This document shows positions 1 through 18,100 of a stretch of DNA of 64,000 bases, in pieces. The DNA is taken from NCBI GenBank assembly GCA_035041965.1, contig JAPYMA010000494.1, positions 1-64,000 of the forward strand, read 5' to 3'. The notes beneath the pieces are model-generated. The model made no database searches. It had not been told where the DNA came from and saw nothing but the letters and a program-made list of their open reading frames with translations. Position numbers and translations under genes: made by a program. Origin of the DNA: Anisakis pegreffii. Its lineage: Eukaryota; Nematoda; Chromadorea; Rhabditida; Anisakidae. The first letter of the stretch is position 1. Every line of letters starts with the position of its first letter.

Positions 1-129
1 CTTTGTTTGATTAATTCATTTTCTTCTATATTTTTAATTTGTTAATCAAATAATTTTAATGAATTATCAATTCGTCAACGAAGCAACCATCGTCCGCAAC
101 GTGCCACCACCACGTTCACCTGCTTGCAG

Positions 130-240
130 CTCCGTAAGGTAGTATCCGATCAACTACCCTTCAGTAAACCAGTTTATTCGGACAAAATTCGTCAACTTAA
201 ACGACTCAACGACCTTACGGATGTGACTGATGCTGTTGAA
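130..240 (+). CDS. Possible last coding exon of a gene that starts left of the window
   Basis: A 37-codon open stretch follows a plausible acceptor (TTGCAG ending at 129) and ends in TAA at 238-240. The reading ends LTDVTDAVE. It is polar and charged like real coding sequence, with two basic-hydrophobic steps (KIRQLKRL). The same frame stays open back to position 46 without an ATG, so an upstream exon outside or at the edge of the window is needed. I do not recognise the family. The gene would be transcribed toward the minus-strand TACO1 gene. The evidence is frame, acceptor and composition only. Confidence 0.3.
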
Positions 241-867
241 TAATCAGTCATACTGTGATATTGTAAAGGTCATTGCTGTTCTATATTTACCACTATATTC
301 TTGCCATCGTCCTTTACAAGTAATTATTCGAATGATGGATTGTAATTGCTTCAACTGCTTCAAGTTCAACAATATTTTTGAACATATCCCCAAGTTGAAG
401 CACTTGAAAATGACCGGTTACTTATATATCATGATCGTTCACCGACAACCACAGAAGAATCATCCCACCGGTCATTCGGAGAGATTTTTTAACGAGTCAA
501 ATGCTTGGCTCCTCTCCGATTATTCGAACAGATATGCTAAGTAATCTGTTAATATTGCGAAAGTCTGTCGCATTCATTCAATTCAACATTCTCAGCAGCA
601 CATTACTTCTTTATGATAGCTGCAATAATATGAAGTATTCCATCGGAGATTCAATTTGAATACTTCTATCAATCGACATTCGACTGAATTCATCCTCGGA
701 TTATATTCTTCAAAATGTTCAACGGATCTGCAAGCTAATTGTATCCAGCATATTCAAAAACTCAGCGCTATTCCATTCTGACGCTCAACTATTTATTATC
801 TGCAAGTAAGGGAACGTGGTGGATCTTCATGGAGCAACAAACCTTCGAAAGCAGCAGAATTTTTAGA

Positions 868-1025
868 AAAGTAAGAAAAATTTTGTGAAATAAAAAATTA
901 AAAATTAAAAAAACAAAAGTAAGAAAAATAGAATAAAATAAACAAAAAAATTAAAACATAAAAAAATTTAAAAATTAGAAAAACAAAAATAAAAAACAAA
1001 AAAAACAAAAAGAATATGAAAAACA
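868..1025. repeat. A-rich low-complexity tract
   Basis: About 160 bases made almost only of A with scattered T, C and G (runs such as AAAAAAACAAAAG). It is followed 50 bases later by a T/G-rich tract of the same strand, so strand composition flips sharply. No coding potential. Confidence 0.8.
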
Positions 1026-1074
1026 TCTTTTTAAAATTGCATAATTGTTCTGTTAATGTGCAATGTTGGATTGC

Positions 1075-1610
1075 ATGACTTTATTTTATTTGCTGTATTT
1101 TTTGTAATTTCATTTTAATAATGTATCGTGTCATTGTTAGCTTTAAGCGATTTTGTTGTTTTATTTTTGTTGTTAGCAAATGAATTGCTGATTGTTAAGC
1201 TTTTTGTTTTATGTTCTTGTTTGATTTTTGTGTGATCATATTCATTTTATTGTTTTAATAGTGTCATGTTTTAGCTACTTAAAGTAGTTCGTGTTATTGT
1301 TTTATTGTTGTTTGTTGTTATGTTATTGTTGTTGTTTCTTGTTGTTTTATTCTTGTGAATTTTATCAGTAATGTTTTATCAGTGATACATGTTTTAGATA
1401 GCTTCAAGCTTTTTTTGTTATGTACTTTTTAGTTCTTGTCAGCATAGTGATTGCAGTGCATTCAGTTGTATTATGTATTGTTTTACATTTCATGTTGTTA
1501 TTTCATTGACCTGTTTTATCGTTTTGATATTTTTGTTTTATTGCTATATCATGTTAATGTCAGCTTTAAGCTCTTTTACAATATTGTTGTCGAGCCTTTA
1601 TTTATGTTGT
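1075..1610. repeat. T/G-rich low-complexity tract
   Basis: More than 500 bases dominated by TTTTATTGTTG-like words on the plus strand, with almost no C. It is imperfect, with no fixed period. The complementary strand would be an A/C-rich tract. It forms a composition switch with the preceding A-rich block. Confidence 0.7.
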
Positions 1611-2216
1611 AGCACAATTCAGTGCTACTATTAATGGTGTCTTAATGATTTTTCAGAATCAGCTTTATCATTCAGGTGACAGCCCAACGTCGCAAAGCAG
1701 AAGAACACTTTGCTTTCTGAAGAATTTAGTGAAGAAATTAGTCTGATAATAATATTGGAACAATTGCATTCGAATGAGGTATTAGTAAGTCTTTGTTTTT
1801 TACATTCATTAGTCACATTTTTAACTAAGAGATATTATTACATGATGACGGTTCAGATGATTTAGATAATTTTATTACCTCATCATAATATGAGTTTGGA
1901 AAATTCAACTCATTTGGATTTATAAAACGTCATCGAAAATTTGATAATGTTCGGAAGTTATCGAATTTATTGATGAAAAAATTGATCATTTTTAGAAAGA
2001 TTAACCGATAGGGGTGAATAATCAAAATTTTTATTCAGTTGTTAAGTAGATAAGGATAAGGAATCAAATAAGGAATCATCCAGCAGATAAGGAATCAAAA
2101 TTTTTATTTAGTTATGCGGTGCTAGCCATTCTGCCTCTGTGTGTTTTACTGAAATTTTGCACGCCATTCAAAAATGGCATTTTTTTAAATTGACATCTTT
2201 CAAAAATGATTCAAAT

Positions 2217-2290
2217 TGCCATCAATCCTGGCAATTTTTATTAACATAATTGAAAAATAATGTTAATAAAAATTGCCAGGATTGATGGCA
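2217..2290. repeat. Perfect 31-bp inverted repeat with 12-base loop
   Basis: The arm at 2217-2247 (TGCCATCAATCC...) is the exact reverse complement of 2260-2290 (...GGATTGATGGCA), with a 12-base A-rich loop. A transcript would fold into a long unbroken hairpin. No open frame or TSD-like flank was recognised. It could be a small palindromic element, a recent inverted duplication, or a hairpin RNA source. Confidence 0.85.
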
Positions 2291-3202
2291 CAGTGCAATG
2301 CCATGCAGTAAATGTCTACATCCTCTATTCGTCCGTTGTCTTGCATGCACCATGTCCTTGTCTCTCTAACACCACTAACCAGCGCATGTTGTTTTGCATG
2401 ATACTAACCCGTAATCGGAGATAAGGGCCGAAATTACGGGTAACAACATTAACTTTGATCGTGAATGTTGGACAGGTGAGTCATTAGATGGCTTGCTGGC
2501 CCATACATCTCCCTGAAGATGTCCAGCATTCGATTATTGAATGTCTTTATCAATCGATTCCTTCACCTATTTCAGTATCAAACGGAATATTGTCGCCTTT
2601 CATGGAAGAGCTATTATGCCGATTAGAAACACATCCATAAGCGATCGGAAATGGAGAAGCACATCCCTTTCTATGTCTATTATGTGCTGTCTTATGCTTC
2701 TGGAGGTGTTAAAATTGAAATGTGGCATTGAAATGGATAAACAACATCAGATCAGTAATTGTTGCATCAGTGCATGAAATGCTCCTTGATCCAATTGAGG
2801 TGTAGGTGTATTGTTGATTTTCAAAACTAGTCTGGTTCGCTAAGAAAGAATTGCTGTATGCACAGTTCATATTATTGTATTATACAAGGATTGTATTAAT
2901 GAGTTTTATTCCATCCATTCATACACGATGAAATGAATCTCTAACACGGATATTCAGTTTTTTTTCGTACAATTTTTACATTTTTCTCATTTATATGTAT
3001 TTGTGCATAACAAAACAACGTAAAACGAGCTCAATCTATAATTAACAAAATATCGCTTAATGTTTAGACAATATATCAGCTATGCATTGACTATAACAGA
3101 CAATATATGAAACAACAAATAAAATTTTCGATCAGTAAAAAAAAGAGATTGGCACTGAACATCTGATCAAATAATTGGTTCACTGAAGCGAAGTACTGAA
3201 GC

Positions 3203-4874
3203 TCAGGAACTCCTTGAAATGACCGCTTCAGGCTCAATATTGTCAAAGATTTGCTTAACTGAATCGTCTTCTTGCAGGAAACTGTAAAATTTCTCAACCT
3301 GAAATGCATCAAAAGCCTTAAAGTGGTTTGAGAAAATTGGTAAAACAAACGAGTGGTTTGATTTGACCTCAGTCAGTGATCAAAACGAGGTTTCCTAATC
3401 GTGATAGATTCTTTTTATGAGAGTCCATAATTATTTTGGAAATTTTTTTGAAACTTAATTCCATAGGAAACTTAAAAAACTTTAAAATAAAGGAAACTTA
3501 AAAAAACTTTAGCAAGAGAATGAAAAGAATAGCATACGAGGCTTACCTTGACCAAATCTTGTTCGTTAATCGTTACGGTGTGCAACGGTCGTAAACTTAA
3601 TTCAGCTGACAACACATCGTAACCTTGAGAGGATAATTTCTGCTCAACATTTTGTAAACTCTTAATATCACAGATCAACTCAAAGTGTCTGCTGCCGTCA
3701 TCCTCGACCAATGAAATATCTTCACAATCCAATTCAATACCCACTTCTTCCATCTAAAACTGAACAAATGAACAGAAATAACCGAAATTTGTGTCCAAAA
3801 ACAAGATGTTTGTATATGACACTTTTAGACATTACTTCGTACCATCATTATATATGCAAAATATCTGCTACAAAAGAAGCTGACAGTAGATTTTAGATGA
3901 TAGGAGATGAGTGACCGAAAGTGAATGCCTTCTCATCATACCTGTTCCAGATCTACTGGAGTGGTGGCTTTTGAAGGGGCTACTTGAATGACACCCTTTT
4001 CTTCAAAACTTCGTCTGATTCCACTGTCAGATGCGAATCGGAATCCAATGCCAACCTTCAAAAGATAAACAGCATTAAATCATGAACTAAACTCAATGAA
4101 TAATACGAGGAAATGACTGCATATCGCTGAGTAACGAAATGAAACGAAAATCATCTGTTGTATTGGCAAAACTGTTGTATTGAACCTCACCTTATTCATA
4201 TACTTAGCGATTGTTTGTTGCATTCTCGGCTTACTATCCGTTTCGGTTTCAATAACGAAAAATGATCCTGACGGACCAATGATATCGAAATAACATGTCA
4301 CTTCTGGTTTATCCTTAAATTTTCTATGATAACTGACAAATATTTGCATACTTGTGAAAAAAAGCATGCAGAAACTGATACTCGAATATTAGACGAGATA
4401 ATCATGAATTAGGTGATCAAAAACAGAGGATACAAATATCACATTTCAGAAGAGAGTACCTTAAGTTTCAGAAGATAATTGTTGAATGTGTCCAGTGATA
4501 GACCTGAGGCACGAAATTGCTGCTGAAGTGTACTCAATTCTCTGTTCAATTTCAGATCGAAACCGCCTTTTTGAACTGCTGACTTTACTTTCCGCAATAA
4601 CATATTCGTTGTTTGTGACTTTAACAAGTCCATTTTACCCTAAAACCCAGCCGCATCGTGACATTCTATGGAACAATTTCGTGGAATGATCTCTTCTCAG
4701 AACATTGAATGTGAATTCAATTGAGCAGCTTAATTGTTAACAATGATACGTCGTCACCTTTGTTGCTTTAATATTCTGCCATTTCGAATGTCCTTTCAAA
4801 ACTTTACTTGAAACACTCAAATTTCGCCTCAAAACTGCTAACGACACCACAACAGAACGCCCTAACGATGCCAT
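3203..4874 (-). CDS. TACO1: TACO1/YebC-family mitochondrial translational activator
   Basis: Six phase-0 coding exons read 4874-4758, 4639-4460, 4313-4191, 4055-3942, 3753-3547 and 3298-3203, giving 278 aa. Exon 1 starts with a basic leader of about 28 residues (MASLGRSVVVSLAVLRRNL), as for a mitochondrial import signal. It then enters the family signature GHSKWQNIK at residues 28-36. The middle has a GPSGS segment like the GPGGS of YebC proteins, then GFRFASDSGIRRSFEEKGVI (family: ...FxxKGxI). The C-terminal half carries VGIELDCEDI, FELICD and IFDNIEPEA. In animals TACO1 helps mitochondrial ribosomes translate proline-rich stretches, notably in COX1. Start choice: the ATG directly precedes the leader and the frame needs no upstream exon. 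The gene lies 1.06 kb downstream of XPD on the same strand, too far for a tight operon. Confidence 0.93.
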
Positions 4875-5932
4875 CCAGTGCTTCTGATCTTCTTCCTATC
4901 AGCAATCGAATCGCCTAGCTGCAACTGTTTGATTTAGGCAACTCAAAACGAAACCCTAGAGTGGCCAATATTGTTAGTGATATGTGAATCTGCTGAATGA
5001 TCACAAAATGAAACTCTTTCAACCGAAATCGCCTCGTTTTATGATAACATCACATTCTGATGAACTTCATTTCTTCTTCTCATTCTATATTATTAGAAGT
5101 TGTTCTGTTGGATGAAAGTACTTGAATATCATTCATAGCAGCTATTATACCTTTCACTATATACACACAAATTTTGTGATATGACTAATATACACGAAGC
5201 ATTGAAATAATCCAAAACACCCTTCTTATGGAACACTTTATTATAGAATAGGTAGAACTGTTACAATATATCAAATTTATAACAAGAACGACATCCCCAA
5301 CAGAAACAAAACAACAACAATAACAATAGCAACAAGAAACAATTTGCTACAACTTAACAACCAGTAATTTACTGAAATGTTTCAGAATTTCAAATCCAAT
5401 CGAAACAATGAAAATGTGCGATCTTTTTGGTTTCACACAGTCGAGTTACAATGAAAATCATTTGAATGACGCTTTTCAACACACCAATAACGATGTCGTC
5501 AATAAGACGAATAGTCGTGAAAGAAACAATATGATGGATGATAACCGTTATATTTTACAACCAAAAACAACACCGCCACCATTCAACGTTGAACACTGAA
5601 CACGAAAGAGATCATCGTATACGAGATATTGCTTTATATCAAACAACAAATAACAGTAATTATTCAGCTTTATCAAAAGCAAAGCTTTTGAAACCAGTGA
5701 ATGACGGAAGGAAGACACATTGCTTTCTCAACAAATAATACAACAATAACACAATCGGAGGTATATGTATTGCAAACTTCACGCACAATTTCTTTGAGAA
5801 CCTATCAACGATGCACCCATACTATTGAGAGTTGTGCTAGGAAGATATAAATTTCACAAGAGAAATGAGGCAGGAATTCCTTTCGAAGACATCATTCCAC
5901 TGAACAATAAGATACGATGTGAAAGGTGCGGA
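4875..5932. other. Spacer between XPD and TACO1
   Basis: About 1.06 kb holding the 3' flank of XPD and the 5' flank of TACO1, both minus strand. It includes a plus-strand CAA/ACA-rich patch near 5280-5345. An AATAAA on the minus strand (TTTATT near 5230) could serve XPD polyadenylation but is about 700 bases from the stop. Small plus-strand open frames (5408-5738) look like noise. Confidence 0.5.
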
Positions 5933-11442
<5,510 letters not shown>

Positions 11443-12028
11443 TTTTGCGAATTATGAGATCGATCGTTCGATACAATTAATATTTTATATTTTCAACTTG
11501 CGTCGAGCACTGAACAATTTTTGAAACACAATCGAATAAACACTGCTGATGATTGCAAAAAAAATTATAGCATTCTGAAATATTTACTTATTTAATCAAA
11601 GCATAAAACGAATTTCATTTCAAACTACTGAAAGGAACTAAAGCACAGAATTTTCAGTGTGCAAACAAAGTGAACCGATGAGTGGAAGTTAGAGACTATC
11701 TATTGAATAAATCCGAGAAGAATGTACAATCTCAATCCCGACACTAAATATCTTAAGAAATTTTTTGTACAGGAAGGGAAAGAATTCAAAATTCTTAAGG
11801 AATTATCCTTACGAGCGATTTCCGATGAATTTTGTCTGAATTCGCTTCAAATCACTTCTTACTGAGTTTTACTACCGTTTGAGTGTGCATTCTAAAGTAC
11901 GGTAGTTTCAGCTCCCGTATATTACGGTAGCTTTAGTTACCGTATAGCATGAAAATTGATTCCCCTTTCAATGTTATGCCTTAATTGGGAGTTTGTTTTT
12001 ACTTTCCATACCAAAAACGGGTCCATTT

Positions 12029-12443
12029 AATTAATCTTCCAACCCTGTGAACTATTTCAACAACCTAATCAGCACCCATGATTAACTTTGTCCAGTACTT
12101 CAAACTAGTGTATGGTGAGGGGAATTTCGGGGATTCTTCCCAGACAGTCTTCGATTTTTACCGTCCTCGACTTTTTTTCGGCCGCGGCCATTTTCGGGAA
12201 CTCCTCATCCTCGAAAATCTCCGATTTTTTTGCACTACTACAAACACATTCTTCCACTGATATGGACTTCTAATTAATTGCCTAACCCCGTAAATTATTT
12301 CAGCAACCTATTCAACACCTACAGTTGCTTTGCCCAATACTACGAACACATTCTTCCACTGATGTAAACTTATAATTAATTGCCCAAACCTGTAAATTAT
12401 TTCAACAACCTGTTCAGCACACTGAATTACTCTGCACAATAAA
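12029..12443. repeat. 102-bp tandem repeat, 2 full units plus a split partial unit
   Basis: Units at 12241-12342 and 12343-about 12443 share ACACATTCTTCCACTGAT, TAATTAATTGCC and TTATTTCAACAACCT-type blocks. A third, partial and diverged unit lies at 12029-12100 (same TAATTAAT, CTATTTCAACAACCT and AGCACC order). It is parted from the others by about 140 bases of GC-richer unrelated DNA containing GGCCGCGGCC. Confidence 0.75.
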
Positions 12444-12612
12444 TCTTTAGATCCGGTCCAAACGAACTCATTTTTGCGTATAAATTCAAATTTTCACCGA
12501 AGCGTGCAATCAGTTACTCCATCCAAGCGCGTAATTCTTTCTGATTTCAAAAAGCTTTCTTTCATTCCAGTTGGGTGTGTTCAAAGTCATAACTGGTCAA
12601 CAAACAACAGTG

Positions 12613-12631
12613 CACACACACATACACACAC
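12613..12631. repeat. CA microsatellite
   Basis: Short run of CA dinucleotides broken once by CATA. Confidence 0.8.
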
Positions 12632-15138
12632 AAAAAGCATGAGAAGTGAATTATTCTGAATTGAGACTTTAATTCGTAAATTCTATCGAAGCTCTCAAGA
12701 GAATGAGTGAATGAATGTGTGCTCTTGCATCTCATCAAATTCTCAATTAACATTCTTTTCGCTATCAGCCGAGTCTGTCAATTCATCATTTCTTTCCTGT
12801 TCTAATGAGTTAGTAAAGCTACAATTGCTATACAAAAGGAATGGAAACTCGAGGAAGTGTGACTGTTTGTGGAGCTAGCAAAAACGAAACCTTTCATCAG
12901 TTTCTATGTACATAAATCAAAGTCAACGATATTATTTGTATTGAAATGAAATGAATTTACTTCTTTTTTCAGAACATTTTCACATCAATCGAACTACTCA
13001 AAGGCATACTTTTCAAAAAAGTTCGAACAAATATTCATCACCGAAAATTGACTGCGCTCTGTCTGTCTATCCATGTGTGCTAAATTATCAACATATAATA
13101 CCTAAATGAATATAAAATTAAACAATTTAAATATATGTATATGTATGCCTACTTAAATACATATGAATATATAAATATCAGTGTGTATAAATATCAACTA
13201 TAAGAACATACTAAATGTATTTCAACATAAATATTACGATTATAAGCAATTCGACTGGCTTGTCTAAATTGTGTTTGTTAGTCTCATGTGATAATTTCAT
13301 TTGTAATCATGATTTATTATGCTATATGTTCAATGATTCGCGGATGACAATTGAATCAATTCAACGAATAAATTCAAAAGAAAGCATCGATCTGATCATT
13401 ATATAATGCACCCACATTCTCAGCGATAACACACAGTATTTATTCATCCATGCAGCAAAATATACCCTTTGAATGCTGACGATGATATATATATGTTTGT
13501 GATGATGAATCATTTTCGAGTATTATATTGTTCGGAAGAAATGTTCTTTGTGATTATTGCTTCTGCTGTTGATTACTAACAACATTTCAGCACATTCAAC
13601 AAATGCGTTGTGTTGCATTTCGACTGCAGTACATCATCTCATCTCTTGCTCTAAATCAATCTGTTATATGACATATTCAATCTTCACGATGAAATCATCA
13701 ATCTCAACGCTAAACTATCTCAATTACTCGCGTTTTATTCAATTAATACATGGGATTTATGGGAGCTTTTACTACTACAATCAGAAGAATGCCGGCCGAC
13801 AACACTGGACTGAACACTGAATGAATTCTATCAGCGATATTCAAACTTCTTATTTTTTCACTGATTTTTATTCAGAACTTTTCAAGTTTCCGTATCAAAA
13901 TGATGGCTTGTTCGCGTGATTGATTGATTGATTGAGGCGAGATTACCCACGATAACCACTGAAAAACAAATTCATTTTTCACAGAGTTTTCAGTGTGAAC
14001 GAGCATTTCGCGTTCTCTGCAACGTTGTGATGGAAAAAACCTGTTGAAGACTGAAATGCTTGATGCAATAATCACACATGAGAAGCTTTTTATGCTGTCA
14101 TGAGTTCTATTGATTTTTAAAATACGTTCTTTTGGTCTTACACACGATTACATTCGTATTGCATTTGCCATTTGCTTATTGTTTACGAAACAAATTCTGT
14201 TTCTCACCATATTCCTGCTTATAGTTAGCTTCCCATAGGTGATTTTGCCTTTCATTTCAGGGTTCCATCATTTTTCCGTTTTGCCGTTAAATTCCAAGTT
14301 TTCAAACTTCATCAGAACTAGAATTCCGTTTGCTTCATTCATACTGAGAAATGTTAATCTTTTGCATACCGAGAAACTCAGTTAAACAGGATTATTGAAC
14401 ATCCAACTTTTCAACCACTCAAAGAAGTGTACGAATTGGTACCGTTTCAGACAATGCCAAAAAGAGCCGAAAATCAGCCGAAAGCTTGACATTCTCATGA
14501 AAAGATGCATTCATTGCACTTCAGAATTTGAATGTCACTTATTCATTGGCTTATGCGAGAATGTTTTATTCACATAGCAGTTATTCAATAAGCACTATCA
14601 ATGAAAATAATGCCAGCAATATAAGCATTACTAGTAATAATACCGCTGATATGAATTCACTGATAAAATCACCATTCTATTATGCCGACAGTAATCATTG
14701 AAACGATCATAATAGCAATGCCATAATGTTGAATTAAAAACTGAAATCGATCTGAAGTTTGTTTGTTAATTTTCCGCAGCAATAAAACCCGATAAAATGA
14801 TGCAAATGTTTGCCTCAAGCTCATCTGAATGCAATTATTTTCGTGGATAATTTTTGCAATCTTAGGAATTTCTCCACTTTCTTTTTCGTTCCATTCATTA
14901 TTTTCAAACATCGTTCATGTTCACAATGCTACATTCACAAGAGTAAATTCACAGTTGCTGTAATTCGAAATTCATAATTAGTGTCATCCATTCAAATCAA
15001 CCAATCAACCATCGTTATGCTAAAGTAGTGTTACATTCAATCCAGTTGTGCTATAATCAAACACAGGATTATATGTGTTCGAAAATGATTAAAAAAAGCA
15101 AGTTGATTCGAAGAATAATCAAAAATTTTCGTTTTCAG

Positions 15139-18100
15139 GATTGTATGTGATCAATGCTTCTTCAATCAGTCGTCAAACGGAATGCCTGAAGGACTGTCAC
15201 CACAACGAAAACCGATTCCACCGCCTCGTCTGCCTCACGGTTACAAACCACCCCTACCGAAACGTCCCGATCGAATACTTCGAACTGGAGCGTTGCACCT
15301 TCCACCTCCAGACACTGCTCCACCACCACGACCTCCACCACGACTTACTTGTACTAAAGCAAAAAATACGGCCGAATCAAGCACCAGAGCATCTTCGAAC
15401 AGCCCAACGGTTCAATTATCCACGTCAGTCGATTCAACCAGGTTAGAAGCGATCGTAGAATCGTCGCAACTTGATGAGGATTCGGATGCTGGAGATGGCA
15501 TCGAATCCTCACAAATCGTCAGTCATTCTCCTTCACCACATCGATGTTTGTCTCCACGGTCTCCACCTAAATGGCCTCCACCAGTACCTCAAAAGCCGAA
15601 GCGTTTATCAGTTCCAAACAGTTCCGATATGACATCTTCATCAGAAATTTCCGAGGCAGCTGTTATCGGCTCAAATGTTCTAAATACATCCGCCGTAACA
15701 TTTGATAATGAAATGTTAAAACCATTGCAACCAGTCGCCACTTCATCTGCTGGTTCGTCATCCGGTGAATACAATCATGCTTTTGAGGATGCGCGATCAG
15801 CAAGCCCGAATTTATACACGCCATTACCCTCCCAACCACAGTCGCCAGGTTCCGCACCTCCCAAGCCACCTCGCTCACAATTGCTAGAGTCGAAACCATC
15901 TCCGCCTCCACACACGCCAGAGTCTAAAAAATCATCAGAATCACCAACACGTTATTCAACACCATCCGATATTCTAGCCGAATCCCTGCAAAGCTCAATG
16001 AATATTTCTTCGTATTCGAATGATCATCAACCATACCAAATTTCGTCTCCATCGAAAAGTGTTTCTCCGTCACTGCATTCTTTAGGCAAACAATCTTCTC
16101 AACCTTCGATCAGTGCTGATCTCGCAAACGATCGAACTTCATCGTGTTCAATCGAGGCGGATGAGGATGGCGATAACAATAATCCTCATTCGGATGCATC
16201 GTTACTTTCAGATTCTGAAGCGATTCCGTGTTATTTACGAGCATCAAAATCACCACACTCCGATTCTGCATCTATTTCATTACTAGATAAAGTTGTAGGT
16301 GATCCATTGCCCACAGCTAACATTCATCCGTATTTCACTCAAACTGCACAAATACCAATCATAAACTCATCAAGAACTCATCCCACAGTTTATTCAAATG
16401 ATCTTATAAATTTTTGTGATGAAGGCATTTCAGTAATTGCTGAAAGAGACCTTTCTCGAAATGAGCAAACAACCAAACAAGTTGATTCAAATCAGTTCAA
16501 CCAAATACGTTATCAATTCTCGCCAATGTCATCCTCAACAGAAACTCATGATGAGGAGGAATCTCACTATGCAAATTTACCGTTACTGCATGAAGCTTTA
16601 CTTGAAAAGTATGAAGCAAACGAAAACAGCATCGTCAACGATGAACGTCGTCTATCGGCTTCATCAGTTTTCAAGTCTGGAATACCTCAACCACCGTCCA
16701 GTCCACCACCGGTTTCGGTTCGTCCAACCGAATTCGGACGGGAACTGCGAAATATTCTCGATACATCCATCGAACTGCCGGATCCTGCTGAACAAACGTC
16801 GTTCGGCTTAGAGGAGGGTCCGAATGGAGGCATATGGAATCCCGGTTATATAGGGCTAGAGAGCTATCGAAAACTTGTCGAAGCATCACAGCAATATATA
16901 CCCAAGAAACAGTAAGTTATGTTTTTCGTTACGTAATTCAATATCGATTATCAATGATGAATAACTGAGCTCAGATAGAGCATATGCAAAAAAAATCGTC
17001 AAGATGCAGTTCGTGTTCCATTTAGCTCATTCGAAGTTCTGATTCGGAATATTACCAAACAAGAAATTTATCTGAAAAATTTAAGCATGAAACTGATTTT
17101 TAAGGTATTCACCGATCGAAAATCTTGTATTTCTCAGTGTCTTCGAGTTTTGAGGCATTACATTAATGGTATTATCATAAACTATTCATATGTAGTTATA
17201 CGGATGATTTGATTGCATACACTCCAAAGAAACCCAAATTGTTAGCCCAAATTGAAGGCCTGCAACTGAAACTGCAACCAATGCCCCGCGTATGAAATCT
17301 ACTGGCACTGTTATGTCGTCGAACTTCGCTGGTCGGAGGAGCGAGAGTGATGAAGCAATCGATGGTGTGGGAACAGAAGAGATTGTAGCCGATGGTGAAT
17401 CGATATGTTTATCCGGATATCTTCATGTGATGTTCAATAAGAAAGATCGAGGCAAACACTGGAGCGTTCTTAGGTCCAATCAGCTCACATTCTATGCTAA
17501 CGAAGACGAGGTTCGTCTCGGAAGCTTTCATTAATCTGATTCATTAACACACTTCCACATCAACTAAATGCACTTATTGCAGTAAGAAATTTATCATCCC
17601 AAATTGCTACCTTATAGTTTTATTCCGAATAATATTCATTCACAAGACTGGATATGCTTTACAATATCTGATGGCGCTCACAAATGTTTGATCACATCGC
17701 TCATCATTTGTGACAAATATCTGCAAATACCTTCGAATACCCGAAATTTGAAACTTTCTTCTTCAATTTGCAGTCACATTATGTTCAGAATCGTTAACAT
17801 CTGTAATTCAGCTCGCAGTTGTCTTCCTTAAACACTGCCAATATACTCAAAAGTATTCAAGCATTACACATCATCCAAGATAAAGAACTGCGTATCATTG
17901 TTTCTGATCAGTTTGATCAACGATTGTGTTGGATCACTGTTGATCACGAGCCCTATCATTTAAGCAATCTTGTGCAAAACGATGATTGAAACTTCACAAT
18001 AATATCAGCAAATTACTATCATATTTCTCGATTCAGTTGAATCACAACATTAAACTGTTAACGAAATCTTCAGTTGCATCGAATCGTATGAATCATTTCA

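Larger units (their letters stand above)
241..3202. other. Intergenic, no supported gene
   Basis: Nearly 3 kb between the left-edge exon and the end of the TACO1 gene. Open frames here are short and show no family motif. It holds an A-rich run, a long T/G-rich run, and a perfect 31-bp inverted repeat, each listed separately. A small hairpin with 9-bp arms (ACCCGTAAT / ATTACGGGT) lies at 2407-2441. Confidence 0.6.
11443..15138. other. Intergenic region between divergent XPD and ARAP-like genes
   Basis: 3.7 kb shared upstream DNA of the minus-strand XPD and the plus-strand RhoGAP gene. It holds a 102-bp tandem repeat (12029-12443), a CA microsatellite (12613-12631) and AT-rich TATG/ATAC stretches near 13130-13200. 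Open frames are short and unsupported. Promoters and a 5' noncoding exon of the RhoGAP gene probably lie here but cannot be placed. Confidence 0.55.

Noticed and set aside
230..544. 104-codon plus-strand frame
   Set aside because: Overlaps the end of the better-supported frame ending at 240 and has no motif or coding-like composition.
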